Positions 14,626 through 22,961 of a stretch of 31,559 bases of DNA are shown here, in pieces. Below the pieces are notes generated by a model. It was not told the origin of the DNA. It ran no database searches and was given only the letters and a program-made list of their open reading frames with translations. Position numbers and translations under genes: made by a program. How positions within the stretch are numbered: position 1 is the first letter of the stretch; each line of letters begins with the position of its first letter. This stretch comes from a virus: IMG/VR virus record IMGVR_UViG_3300032797_000018, positions 1 through 31,559 of that record; one strand, given 5' to 3'.

Positions 14626-15477
14626 TTAGGTATTTGTGAAATCTACTGGTATTGAATACGGTATACTCTGTTCATCACACCAGAGTTTCAGTGATTGATG
14701 AAAATCTGCGTCACTGATTTCTCCGGATGCCCAAGCCAGTGCTCGACACATGGGTACTTGATGGTTGATTCCGCTAACGTTATCATATAGATAGTTAATC
14801 ATTTCCATGATTTCTGCACGACCACGAACTCGCTTAGAACTCGGTTTGTGTGGAACATAGTTACGGCCAGCAACACCACGTGACCGATCCTCTTTCATCT
14901 TTTTAGCAATATTAAAACAGCTATCTTTACCACTGACTTGCATAACTGCGTATAACTGACGAATCTGCGTTTGACTAATATTACCTATCATAACATCTGG
15001 CCAGATTTCTTCTGGTAAAGCCAACAACATATAACGAATCTGTACCCATCCTCTACTCGTACCAAGTTCATCTGCAACATTGGCTTCCGATAATCCTAAT
15101 TGACGCAGACGAGATAATGCTTTGGCTTCCTGTACAACATCCAGATTCTTACGTTGGATATTCTCAGAAAGATTATATAGTCTAGCACGTACCTCGCTCA
15201 TTACTTCATCGCTAACAACTGCTAAAATAGTTGTAGCCTTGATTACTCGATGTGCAAGGAATCTACGGAATCCTGCAATTAACTGATATTTATATCCAGC
15301 ACGTGTAGTTGGGATAAGAGATATTGGTTGAATAAGACCTTTTGCAGCAATATCCTTAGCTAAATCAGCAACATCCATTGCATTGATGTGCCCACGGCAA
15401 TTGAATTCTTCATCAACATAAATATCTGTCAATGGCACATGTTCCAAATGTTTGTTAATGACAGTAGTTTCATTCAC
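14626..15477 (-). CDS. ParB-like protein 1, 283 aa
   Basis: Starts with GTG at 15475-15477 behind GGAGAAGTAAATC. The N-terminal ParB/Spo0J domain is visible: LTDIYVDEEFNCRGHIN, then LAKDIAAKGLIQPISLIP, then YQLIAGFRRFLAHR (in place of the GERRxRA CTP-binding motif, still with Arg pair) and NLSENIQRKNLDVVQEA (ENxQR box). A helix-turn-helix follows (LSEANVADELGTSRGWVQIRY). This is a DNA-binding protein that could act in segregation, transcription or DNA packaging control. No ParA gene is near. It overlaps the helicase gene stop by 8 bases. Confidence 0.85.
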   Translation of the reverse strand: MNETTVINKHLEHVPLTDIYVDEEFNCRGHINAMDVADLAKDIAAKGLIQPISLIPTTRAGYKYQLIAGFRRFLAHRVIKATTILAVVSDEVMSEVRARLYNLSENIQRKNLDVVQEAKALSRLRQLGLSEANVADELGTSRGWVQIRYMLLALPEEIWPDVMIGNISQTQIRQLYAVMQVSGKDSCFNIAKKMKEDRSRGVAGRNYVPHKPSSKRVRGRAEIMEMINYLYDNVSGINHQVPMCRALAWASGEISDADFHQSLKLWCDEQSIPYSIPVDFTNT

Positions 15478-17569
15478 GATTTACTTCTCCTTCTAATGTT
15501 TTAAGTGCATCATTCATTTCGCCCATTGAGAGATTCTGTAACTTACGTTTCTGTCTTAGACTGTCTAGAATCAATTGATCTGTCGGTAAGTGTATCAGAT
15601 CAATAATCGTTGCACCGCGATTCGTATCCATACCTAAGCGATGAATACGATCTTCGGACTGCATTCGAGATTCGCCCTTAAACGTGTTGGAATAGTAAAG
15701 GGCAGTCGGACTAGCTGTTAATGTTAGTGCCATGCCTCCGGCCTCTGGGTGACCAACAAAACAGAGTTTCGGATACTTATCTAACAGATCCTGCCGATTA
15801 GGATGACTATAATCCATTGCGTCTAATAGTAAGTCGGCATCTAATGTCTGATTAGTTGCCGATGTGCCAATGAATCCCCTACCATCAACACGTAAAGTAT
15901 CCCAACCTTGTTGATGACAGATATTCACCAATCTATTAATTGTCCCAGTGAATCCGCCCCATACGACGAACCGACCGATATCTTCGTGGTCATCCAGTAA
16001 TTCAATGAAATGTTCGTCTTTCGGACTAACGGTTAAAGCATTGGCGATTCTAATCATTTTCGGAACCTTGCCACTACCATCACAGTGTTCGCAAGAACCA
16101 TCCACTTCCTCGAAGTTATCTGCCTTGATATCTAGTGGGGCCAGAACATCCACCGGTGCCTTCGGCATCATCTGTTTACAGTGACCAGCACCGAAACAGG
16201 TCGGGCAGACTTCTTCACCATCTTGTGACATATCATACTGGAATCCGTCACTTAATTCACGCAATAGTGTAAGAGCCGTGATAGCACGGGAACTTTTAGT
16301 TTTAATAAGATTCGCTGCTCTTAGTATTTCCACCGTTGGCTTGACTTTGATTATCCTATACTGTTTCTCGGGCAGATCAAGACAGTCTTTCTTAAACTTA
16401 ACCATAACTAATCCACTCATCCGCTTATAGAGATACTGAACCTCATTAACGGATCGTTGGAATGGATGATAACTAGAATTGACATACTGTAACTGTTGTG
16501 ATAATCCTAAGTCAGCAGCCATAATCTTCAATTGTTCTTCGATTATTGGCTTGCCAGTTTCCTTAGTTCTGTCTCTAATAGCCTTAGTCAACACAGTTTC
16601 ACCCACAAAATCTGCTGCCTCAGGAGTCAAGAAGAGATTATGGTTGTTATGGTCAACTAACATCCCACAAACTTTACACTTGCTCTCATCATCCATCCAT
16701 GTAACGATATGCGGGAAACGTCCACCGGCCAGTGATTCCCGTTCCTCGATGATACATAGACGTGATTTGAATCTGTGGATGTTTCCCTCTTTCAGGAATC
16801 CTGGACAAGCTGTTTCCGCTTGATGCCACCAGTCAACTGGAGACTTGGGTGCCGGTGTGCCTGACATAAGGATTATGCATCCCTTGTCTTTCCAGTATTC
16901 CCGCACTAAATTAGCGAGATACAAAGCTGCAACTGATCGTTGCGAGGTCGGTGTTTTAATCTTCGAGCACTCATCAAAGATTACGATACGTGGCGGTTGA
17001 CGTTGTATATTCCAATCCTTCATTTCACGTACTAGTTTCTCATACGTGAGCATGTCGGGATAGAATTTAGCTTTCCACTTATTAAGTTCACGATCAACGG
17101 CTTTTACACCAGATTTCGGGCCTACATACCAGATGGTGAATTCCTCTTCAGCTTCTCTTTTAATCTTTTCAACTGCCTCAATTGCAACGAGAGTCTTACC
17201 AGTCCCCATTTCACACGCCAGAACGCAATAGTGACGTGTAAGTACATGACGAACCATCTCAATCTGATAAGAACGTAAAGGACGCTCAGACAAATAATCA
17301 ACAAGAGGCGTCTCGTATATAGCATAAGGACTTTGACAAGTAGGATCAAGATAATTGAGAGTAAAAGAATTGCGAAGAGATAGTGGTATGGACCAAAGTT
17401 TGATTGGTGGATTATCATAACCATGCCACTTTGCTCCTTCGAGATTCTTTACTTCTTCAATTAGTGTCTTATTAAAAGGAAATTTTAAGTATACCCGTGC
17501 ACTGTTATTAGATACAGGTATAATCTCTACGGGTATAATGTATTTTCCGGCACATAATTTACGTATCAT
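15470..17569 (-). CDS. SNF2-type superfamily 2 helicase, 699 aa
   Basis: The ATPase core is clear: Walker A CEMGTGKT (about residues 119-126), the Walker B DEC motif (IVIFDECSK, D199-E200) and motif III SGTPA (about 236-240). In the C-terminal half, the QSEDRIHRLG motif VI marks SNF2-like proteins. Three cysteine pairs stand out: CKVCG (near 298), CPTCFGAGHC (455-464) and CEHCDGSG (493-500), the last two resembling DnaJ-type zinc modules. Role: remodelling or unwinding DNA, perhaps in replication or repair, in the same operon as polymerase. No ribosome-binding site is seen; a 4-base overlap with the upstream gene suggests coupling. Confidence 0.93.
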   Translation of the reverse strand: MIRKLCAGKYIIPVEIIPVSNNSARVYLKFPFNKTLIEEVKNLEGAKWHGYDNPPIKLWSIPLSLRNSFTLNYLDPTCQSPYAIYETPLVDYLSERPLRSYQIEMVRHVLTRHYCVLACEMGTGKTLVAIEAVEKIKREAEEEFTIWYVGPKSGVKAVDRELNKWKAKFYPDMLTYEKLVREMKDWNIQRQPPRIVIFDECSKIKTPTSQRSVAALYLANLVREYWKDKGCIILMSGTPAPKSPVDWWHQAETACPGFLKEGNIHRFKSRLCIIEERESLAGGRFPHIVTWMDDESKCKVCGMLVDHNNHNLFLTPEAADFVGETVLTKAIRDRTKETGKPIIEEQLKIMAADLGLSQQLQYVNSSYHPFQRSVNEVQYLYKRMSGLVMVKFKKDCLDLPEKQYRIIKVKPTVEILRAANLIKTKSSRAITALTLLRELSDGFQYDMSQDGEEVCPTCFGAGHCKQMMPKAPVDVLAPLDIKADNFEEVDGSCEHCDGSGKVPKMIRIANALTVSPKDEHFIELLDDHEDIGRFVVWGGFTGTINRLVNICHQQGWDTLRVDGRGFIGTSATNQTLDADLLLDAMDYSHPNRQDLLDKYPKLCFVGHPEAGGMALTLTASPTALYYSNTFKGESRMQSEDRIHRLGMDTNRGATIIDLIHLPTDQLILDSLRQKRKLQNLSMGEMNDALKTLEGEVNRE

Positions 17570-18072
17570 TTTAACACAAATGTTTTATCGGTTAATGTTG
17601 ACTTATCGTAGTTCGACCAGAGTTCCTTAAAACCAGCAGTCTCAAGATGATTCATGATACGATTCATAATCAATCTGAGTTTCTGTGGTTGCTCTGACTG
17701 ACAGTATTTCACTACTACCTGTTTCCACTGATTGATACTAGCTGTGAGAATGTATAATTGTTCATCCTCATTACTAGTCAAATGTCTTAGAATCTTGACA
17801 TCTGTGTATAGTGGCAACATCACCACTAACGGGGCAGTCAGTAAGAAAGTGAAATAGAAATGTTCCCCTATCCCAGTCATCGTAGTTAATTCTATAGCTA
17901 AATTAGGATTGTTCTCAAAATCTAATGTAGCTAAGTAGGAGGCCGGCATCTGCGGGTCCATCCTACAATCATCCAATCCCCGTGTCGGACTAGTACCCAA
18001 GGATTCTTGTATACAACGTATAAAGCACTGCCAATCTGGCTTCGTATATGCAATTGGGTATACGTCTAACAT
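17566..18072 (-). CDS. Hypothetical protein, 168 aa
   Basis: No family recognised. It begins MLDVYPIAYTKPDWQCFIRC, with a possible beta-strand/helix start, and has a hydrophobic segment (FYFTFLLTAPLVVMLPLY, about residues 73-90) that could be a membrane helix or buried core. The rest is polar helix. Start is ATG at 18070-18072 with weak GAG 7 bases upstream. It overlaps the helicase start by 4 bases, so it is likely a functional neighbour; it follows a strong hairpin. Confidence 0.6.
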   Translation of the reverse strand: MLDVYPIAYTKPDWQCFIRCIQESLGTSPTRGLDDCRMDPQMPASYLATLDFENNPNLAIELTTMTGIGEHFYFTFLLTAPLVVMLPLYTDVKILRHLTSNEDEQLYILTASINQWKQVVVKYCQSEQPQKLRLIMNRIMNHLETAGFKELWSNYDKSTLTDKTFVLK

Positions 18073-18093
18073 GATAGTCTCGTGATTAGAAGA

Positions 18094-18126
18094 GGGTCAC
18101 TCCAGTCCGACAAACTGGAGTGACCC
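18094..18126. terminator. Strong 13-bp perfect hairpin
   Basis: GGGTCACTCCAGT at 18094-18106 pairs exactly with ACTGGAGTGACCC at 18114-18126, with a 7-base loop. It sits between the 218-aa gene and the 168-aa gene. On the minus strand it is followed by TCTTCTAATC, not a real U-run, so it may be a terminator, an attenuator or an mRNA-stability element. Confidence 0.75.
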
Positions 18127-18162
18127 ATACTCAGGAGGGAGGCAAGATACGGAGGCGTAATC

Positions 18163-18819
18163 TTAACGGTCGCGTGCCGGCGCGCCGTCTTCGACTTTCT
18201 GGATTTCCTGTTGCGGAGGATTATTGAACTTCTGGACTTGTTCCTTAACATCCTCCTGATCAGGAATCTCGAATGGCGTGCTACACGGAGTAACCTGTGG
18301 ACAGTACCACGTATACGACGTGGTTTCAATCTTCTTAGATTTCAATGTACTCGCCTTGAGTAACCGACTATTAAGATTCGGAGACTCGCGCCGCGCACTC
18401 TTAGAACCCATGAAGAATAATGCAAAACTCTTAGTTGACGGAATCCAGACCAAGTATTCAGGACCATACATGCATCCGGAATCCTTGATCTCTGCCTTTT
18501 CAACTATAGCTTTGAATGGATCACTCTCAGGATTGTACTCGGCGATTACAATCTCGCCGCCCATATCAAGAGACTTTGGCCGCCACGCAATCAACAGAAT
18601 ATCAACCGTTAGACCAAGATCTTGATAGACCTTATCCCGAACCAGTGCATAGTGATTAATTGGAAACTCACCAGTCTTACACGGTTCAGAATTCGCGGTC
18701 ATCAGTTGCAGTCTCGGAAGATAACTACCAGAAGTAACGACCTTCTGGAAATCTTCATCCGTCCACTTCTGGAGTTGATTGGTTGCGTCTACTGGAATCA
18801 GAGCTTTATCTTCGCTCAT
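18163..18819 (-). CDS. Conserved phage protein, possible ssDNA-binding role, 218 aa
   Basis: Contains SGSYLPRLQLMTANSEPC followed by FPINHYALVRDKVYQDLG and ILLIAWRPKSLD, a pattern I recognise from replication-region proteins in many phages, where the first segment varies little. The middle has SFALFFMGSKSARRESPNLN, and the C-terminus is acidic and Gln-rich (QEIQKVEDGAPARDR). An acidic tail and beta-rich core beside replication genes resemble single-stranded DNA-binding proteins, but this is inference. ATG follows AAAGGATAAAACG. The gene lies between two hairpin regions and so may be regulated apart from its neighbours. Confidence 0.65.
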   Translation of the reverse strand: MSEDKALIPVDATNQLQKWTDEDFQKVVTSGSYLPRLQLMTANSEPCKTGEFPINHYALVRDKVYQDLGLTVDILLIAWRPKSLDMGGEIVIAEYNPESDPFKAIVEKAEIKDSGCMYGPEYLVWIPSTKSFALFFMGSKSARRESPNLNSRLLKASTLKSKKIETTSYTWYCPQVTPCSTPFEIPDQEDVKEQVQKFNNPPQQEIQKVEDGAPARDR

Positions 18820-18841
18820 CGTTTTATCCTTTAGGTATGTC

Positions 18842-18887
18842 GTATAAGTCCCCGCCTACTTATACCACCAGTTATCCGGATAACTGG
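18842..18887. terminator. Two tandem hairpins between the 218-aa gene and ParB-like protein 2
   Basis: GTATAAGT (18842-18849) pairs with ACTTATAC (18858-18865). Then the 20-bp perfect palindrome CCAGTTATCCGGATAACTGG occupies 18868-18887. Both are in the minus-strand leader of the 218-aa gene and downstream of the ParB-like gene. No U-run follows. The palindrome could equally be a protein-binding site, for example for a ParB-like protein. Confidence 0.75.
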
Positions 18888-18947
18888 CTCCCGCTTAATC
18901 ACATGGGCAGCACCTGTGACAAGCGCACCACTTCTAATCTACTGGAT

Positions 18948-19943
18948 TTAGGCTTTCTTGCCAGCCAAAGCTGCCTGTGCAGCGGCAGCAGCCGCCGCAG
19001 CCTCCTTAGCCTTCTGTTCCGCTTCTTCCTGCTTCTTGGTAGCCTTCTCAGCATTCTTACGAACCTTAGCGTCCTCTAACTCCTTCATCCGGGTCTCGTA
19101 CTTGACCTTCTGAGCGTCAACCGATTCCGGATCGAGATGCATAGTCCACCGAAGAGCCATCGTGAACGCCTCTTCCGAAGTCTTCACCTTGTGGCGCTTG
19201 ATCAGGGCCTTCATGATAACGCCCTCATCAAGTTCCTTCTTGATTTCCGCCATCTTCTGCAAGAACGCAACAGGCTGGAACTCGGCCGGACCCTGTGCCT
19301 GACCCTGACGGCGCGCCTCATTGATTTCCTTGATGCGCTGATTAACAGCCGGAATGAACTCATCCGGCTTCATGGTCATGGCCCTGTCCAGATAATCCGC
19401 CTGTTCCTTGAGCGGCAACTTAGCCAAAGCATAGGCATTCGACAACGCAATCTTACCCTCATCCACAAGCGTGAGAATATCCTTATTCTCAATCTTGGTG
19501 AGGGAGAGACGCTGCTGAATGAAGGCAGGAGAAGCACCAAGCCGCTTAGCCAACTCGAACTCAGTCATCAACGGATTCATCGTCAGAATCCGCTTGATCT
19601 GCTTGGTGTACTGCGACGGCGGGGTCTTAATCGAGTGCAAGTTACCAATGATCTGAGCTTCCAGAACCTCAGCATCACTGAATTCCAGGATGTGAACCGG
19701 AATCTCAACCAGACCAGCATCCTTCGCAGCCGTGTACCGATGCAACCCATCAATCAACTCAAAATACACGGCCTTGGTTTCGGCATCCGCACGTTGACGC
19801 ACGGAAGGAGGATTCAGAATCCCTTTAGCACGAATAGAGTCAACGAGTGTTTGATACTCCTCGGACTGACGGTTGACCGTCCGAAGTGCCACCGGATTCT
19901 CACGAATCTGATTGGTGGCGATGGTCGCTTGCTTGCCCATTAG
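18948..19943 (-). CDS. ParB-like protein 2, 331 aa
   Basis: I chose ATG at 19941-19943, behind AAGGAGAATCGCTA; an earlier in-frame start would sit inside the leader. ParB-type features are SIRAKGILNPPSVRQR, then YFELIDGLHRYTAAKDAG (variant of GERRxRA), then IIGNLHSIKTPPSQYTK (ENxQR-box variant), then the helix-turn-helix ELAKRLGASPAFIQQRLSL. The C-terminus is very long: KKQEEAEQKAKEAAAAAAAA, an Ala/Lys/Glu coiled-coil tail. It is only loosely similar to ParB-like protein 1, so a different role is likely. The gene has its own promoter at 20035-20068 and a structured leader. Confidence 0.85.
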   Translation of the reverse strand, partial: LMGKQATIATNQIRENPVALRTVNRQSEEYQTLVDSIRAKGILNPPSVRQRADAETKAVYFELIDGLHRYTAAKDAGLVEIPVHILEFSDAEVLEAQIIGNLHSIKTPPSQYTKQIKRILTMNPLMTEFELAKRLGASPAFIQQRLSLTKIENKDILTLVDEGKIALSNAYALAKLPLKEQADYLDRAMTMKPDEFIPAVNQRIKEINEARRQGQAQGPAEFQPVAFLQKMAEIKKELDEGVIMKALIKRHKVKTSEEAFTMALRWTMHLDPESVDAQKVKYETRMKELEDAKVRKNAEKATKKQEEAEQKAKEAAAAAAAAQAALAGKKA

Positions 19944-19992
19944 CGATTCTCCTTTTATGATTTGGGAATCTTCGCTTACTGCCCTAATCAAA

Positions 19993-20030
19993 TCACCTGA
20001 CTCGACTAGGTGAAACCTTGGGCAAGGTCT
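19993..20030 (-). promoter_or_regulatory. Structured leader of the ParB-like protein 2 gene
   Basis: TCACCT (19993-19998) pairs with AGGTGA (20008-20013) around 9 bases, and CCTTG-GG-CAAGG lies just before, near 20017-20028. With the 20035-20068 promoter starting transcription near 20030, both hairpins would be in the first part of the minus-strand transcript. TAATCAAATCAC (19985-19996) overlaps the first arm. They may control transcription or translation. Confidence 0.6.
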
Positions 20031-20034
20031 CGTA

Positions 20035-20068
20035 ATATATTAGTCCAGTTTTAGCGTTTAGTCTAGTC
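20035..20068 (-). promoter_or_regulatory. Promoter-like element for ParB-like protein 2 (minus copy of a 34-bp motif)
   Basis: Minus-strand reading is GACTAGAC, 16 other bases, ACTAATATAT. -35 TAGACT is at 20060-20065 and -10 TAATAT at 20037-20042, 17 bp apart. The whole element matches the plus copy at 20175-20208 in 26 of 34 positions with identical spacing. Confidence 0.75.
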
Positions 20069-20115
20069 ACCTACTAAAATATTGTTTTCCTCTTGCTACC
20101 TTATACTATATACGC

Positions 20116-20158
20116 TTTTTCCTTTTTTCGTTTTCTCACAAAAGGTAAAAAGGGAAAA
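20116..20158. repeat. 19-bp imperfect inverted repeat, poly-T / poly-A arms
   Basis: TTTTTCCTTTTTTCGTTTT (20116-20134) pairs with AAAAGGTAAAAAGGGAAAA (20140-20158) at 16 of 19 positions, loop CTCAC. It lies between the two divergent promoters. Strand-skewed pyrimidine and purine arms of this kind occur at origins and primase start sites; no replication function is proven here. Confidence 0.6.
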
Positions 20159-20174
20159 CAGTTTATTCAGTCAG

Positions 20175-20208
20175 GACTAGACAAAAGTACAAAAACGTAC
20201 TAATATAT
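20175..20208 (+). promoter_or_regulatory. Promoter-like element for the replication arm (plus copy)
   Basis: GACTAGAC, 16 other bases, then ACTAATATAT on the plus strand. -35 TAGACA (20178-20183) and -10 TAATAT (20201-20206), 17 bp apart. The copy matches the minus element at 20035-20068. Transcription should start near 20213, with about 49 bases before the ATG at 20262. Confidence 0.75.
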
Positions 20209-20261
20209 AATGGTATGATTAGATTACAGAAATGATTACAATCGAATCCATTTAGGATACA

Positions 20262-22961
20262 ATGCCAACTAAAACCGAAGCTATCGCGAGATTCCTTAAT
20301 CTTAAAGCTCGCGTCGAATTAGCTAAATTGTATAATCATGATATGGAAGTGCAGGTCAATGTAGCACAGGATCGTGGCAATAAGATTAGTGGGGAATACA
20401 AAGGTCGTGGTTGGTTGGGTTGGACGGATGGTGTTACCACGTGGAAACCATTCCGAATTCCATTTAATGCTAAAACAGATCCCACATACGACGATACTGA
20501 AATCACTTATGATCTAGCGGAACATGTCGAAGGAATCGGTATGACTGGATGGGATTGGAAGAATAAAGTTAGCAAGTGGATTGCATTTGATTTTGACGCA
20601 ATTGTAGGTGAACGACACCGGGAATCCGGATTATCATCACAAGAACTAGAAGTAGTTAAGAAGACTGCCCACGGAATCCCGTGGATTACACTCAGGAAGT
20701 CTACTTCGGGCGCAGGCTTACACATGTACGTGTTCCTTGATAATTATCCCACGTGTAATCATACCGAGCACGCAGCGCTCGCACGTGCGATTCTAGGTGT
20801 AATGTCTGCACTCACTGGTTTCGATTTCAGTTCTAAGGTGGATGTCTGCGGTGGTAATATGTGGGTATGGCACCGCAAAATGGAAGGTACTGATGGTCTT
20901 ACTCTAATTAAACAAGGTAACACCTTACCAGAAGAACTCATACCTAAGAATTGGCGAGATCACATCAAGGTGATTACTGGTCATCGTCGTAAGAATCTCC
21001 CTCAAGTGATTGAGGAATCTGGAACCGGAGATAATTTCGAGGAACTCACTGGTCAACGTCAGTTCATCGAATTAGATGATGAACATAAGAAATTGATTGA
21101 ATGGTTAAAAGATAATAATGCTCTCTGGTGGTGGGATCAAGATCATCATATGTTGGTGTCTCATACTAAATGGCTTGAACGTGCACATGAATCCTTGAAG
21201 TTCCGTGGCGTATTCAAGACTAATTCGCAGGGTACGGATCTTGATGAACAAAACTGTTTTGCATTTCCACTTCGCCGCGGTGTTTGGGCAATACGACGTT
21301 ATACTCCCGGTGTGAGTGAACATGATTCCTGGTCACAAGATGGTGCAGGTTGGACACGTTGTTATCTCAATAAGGAACCAGATCTCGCTACTGCCTGCCG
21401 CGCTAAAGGTGGTATAGAAGATACCAAAGGTGGGTTCCAGTTTCGAGAAGCCGAAGTAGCAATACAAGCAGTAGAGACGTTAGGTATTATACCCACTGTT
21501 GGGCGATTACAGATGTCCCGTAAGACGCGGGTATATCAACATAAAGATGGTCGGATTGTAATCGAAGTCGAACGCGATGCAGAAGATGTTCCTACTGAGA
21601 TGCATGGATGGCTACCGGATCGTAAGGTATGGACTAAGATTTTTAATGCTCCTGTAACAGCACCTACGGAACCAGAAATCGGTAATTATGATGATCTCGT
21701 TCGGCATCTCGTAACATCGAATAGTGAAGATTCCGGTTGGATGATACATTCAGATGGTCACTGGCGCGCCGAACCTTTAACACATGTCAAAGTCGCATTA
21801 ACCAGTCTTGGATTATCCAACAAGGAATCCAGTGACGTAATTGGTTCTTCTGTTATGAAATGTTGGACACTTGTCAATAAGCCGTTCCAAAATGAGTATC
21901 CCGGTAATCGTGAATGGAATAAGACGGCCGCACAGTTTCGCTATGTACCCATCCAAGAGACCGATAATCTATCCTATCCGACGTGGATGAAGGTTCTTGA
22001 ACATTGTGGTCAAGGACTAAATGAGGCCATTAAAGAGAATGGTTGGGCTAAAGCTAATGGCATCTCGACTGGCGCAGAATATCTCAAATGTTGGATAGCA
22101 TCAATCTTCCAGGAACCCACGGAACCTTTGCCTTTCCTATTCTTCTATGGTCCGGAAGATTGTGGTAAGTCTATTTTTCATGAAGCATTATCTCTACTTA
22201 TAACCAAAGGTTGTCAGAGAGCCGATGTCGCACTATCGGACTCTACGGATTTCAATGGTGAGTTAGAGGGTGCTATACTTTGTGTTATTGAAGAGACCGA
22301 CCTACACAATAATCGTAGAGCTATGAACCGGATTAAGGACTGGGTGACTAGTAAACAGTTAAATATCCGGCACATGTATAGAACACCATATCATATCCAG
22401 AATACTACACATTGGGTACAGTGTAATAATAGTCACTTAGCTTGTCCGATATTCCCTGGTGATACCAGAATCGTGATGTGTTATGTTAAGCCACTAGACC
22501 CCGTGGAAATGATTCCTAAGAAGCGATTACTAGTACTCTTGGAGAAAGAAGCACAGCATTTCATCACTGCCGTGATGTCATTGGATCTCCCACCGTCTAT
22601 TGATCGTCTTAATATACCTGTAATCACCACGGAAGATAAGAAACTCACCGAACAGATGAATCAGTCTACATTACAACGATTCATTACCGAGAAATGTATA
22701 CCGGTGAATGGCTGTAAAATCAAGTTCAGTGATTTCTATGATAAATTTGTCGAGTGGATGGATTCCAATGAAATCAGTTTCTGGACTAAGAATCGCGTAG
22801 GTAGAGAATTCCCGCCACAGTTCCCGAAAGCCAGATTCCGGAAAGATGGTCAGTTCTACATTGGCAATATTGCTTGGGCGGGTACAGAATCAGATGGGGA
22901 ATCTAATACACGTTTAATCATTAAAGATGATTACTTATTCCCTGCTGACCAACCATGTTGA
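20262..22961 (+). CDS. Primase (AEP)-SF3 helicase fusion, 899 aa
   Basis: The N-terminal part has WIAFDFDAI (D110, D112) and TSGAGLHMYVFL (H154), the catalytic signature of archaeo-eukaryotic-type primases, in which the DxD and SxH motifs bind metal and nucleotide. The C-terminal part is a superfamily 3 (D5-like) helicase with Walker A FFYGPEDCGKS (about residues 627-636), Walker B ILCVIEETD (about 670) and motif C VQCNNS. One protein therefore primes and unwinds DNA at the origin. Start is ATG behind TAGGATAC. It sits at the head of the plus-strand arm after the promoter and hairpin, fitting an initiator role. The 899-aa length is typical of such fusions. Confidence 0.9.
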   Translation: MPTKTEAIARFLNLKARVELAKLYNHDMEVQVNVAQDRGNKISGEYKGRGWLGWTDGVTTWKPFRIPFNAKTDPTYDDTEITYDLAEHVEGIGMTGWDWKNKVSKWIAFDFDAIVGERHRESGLSSQELEVVKKTAHGIPWITLRKSTSGAGLHMYVFLDNYPTCNHTEHAALARAILGVMSALTGFDFSSKVDVCGGNMWVWHRKMEGTDGLTLIKQGNTLPEELIPKNWRDHIKVITGHRRKNLPQVIEESGTGDNFEELTGQRQFIELDDEHKKLIEWLKDNNALWWWDQDHHMLVSHTKWLERAHESLKFRGVFKTNSQGTDLDEQNCFAFPLRRGVWAIRRYTPGVSEHDSWSQDGAGWTRCYLNKEPDLATACRAKGGIEDTKGGFQFREAEVAIQAVETLGIIPTVGRLQMSRKTRVYQHKDGRIVIEVERDAEDVPTEMHGWLPDRKVWTKIFNAPVTAPTEPEIGNYDDLVRHLVTSNSEDSGWMIHSDGHWRAEPLTHVKVALTSLGLSNKESSDVIGSSVMKCWTLVNKPFQNEYPGNREWNKTAAQFRYVPIQETDNLSYPTWMKVLEHCGQGLNEAIKENGWAKANGISTGAEYLKCWIASIFQEPTEPLPFLFFYGPEDCGKSIFHEALSLLITKGCQRADVALSDSTDFNGELEGAILCVIEETDLHNNRRAMNRIKDWVTSKQLNIRHMYRTPYHIQNTTHWVQCNNSHLACPIFPGDTRIVMCYVKPLDPVEMIPKKRLLVLLEKEAQHFITAVMSLDLPPSIDRLNIPVITTEDKKLTEQMNQSTLQRFITEKCIPVNGCKIKFSDFYDKFVEWMDSNEISFWTKNRVGREFPPQFPKARFRKDGQFYIGNIAWAGTESDGESNTRLIIKDDYLFPADQPC

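Larger units (their letters stand above)
19944..20261. promoter_or_regulatory. Divergent regulatory region, possible replication origin
   Basis: 318 bp without a gene, between divergently transcribed arms. It contains two opposite-strand copies of a 34-bp promoter-like element, the minus copy at 20035-20068 and the plus copy at 20175-20208. Between them is an A/T-rich stretch with a 19-bp imperfect hairpin (20116-20158). The ParB leader half contains CCTTG/CAAGG and TCACCT/AGGTGA inverted repeats and a copy of the TAATCAAATCAC motif. This is the only sizeable gene-free region in the window. Confidence 0.85.

Noticed and set aside
19137-19943. Long plus-strand open frame (268 codons) opposite ParB-like protein 2
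   Set aside because: It is antisense to a well-supported gene, has no ribosome-binding site or family motif, and its length follows from the codon bias of the real gene.
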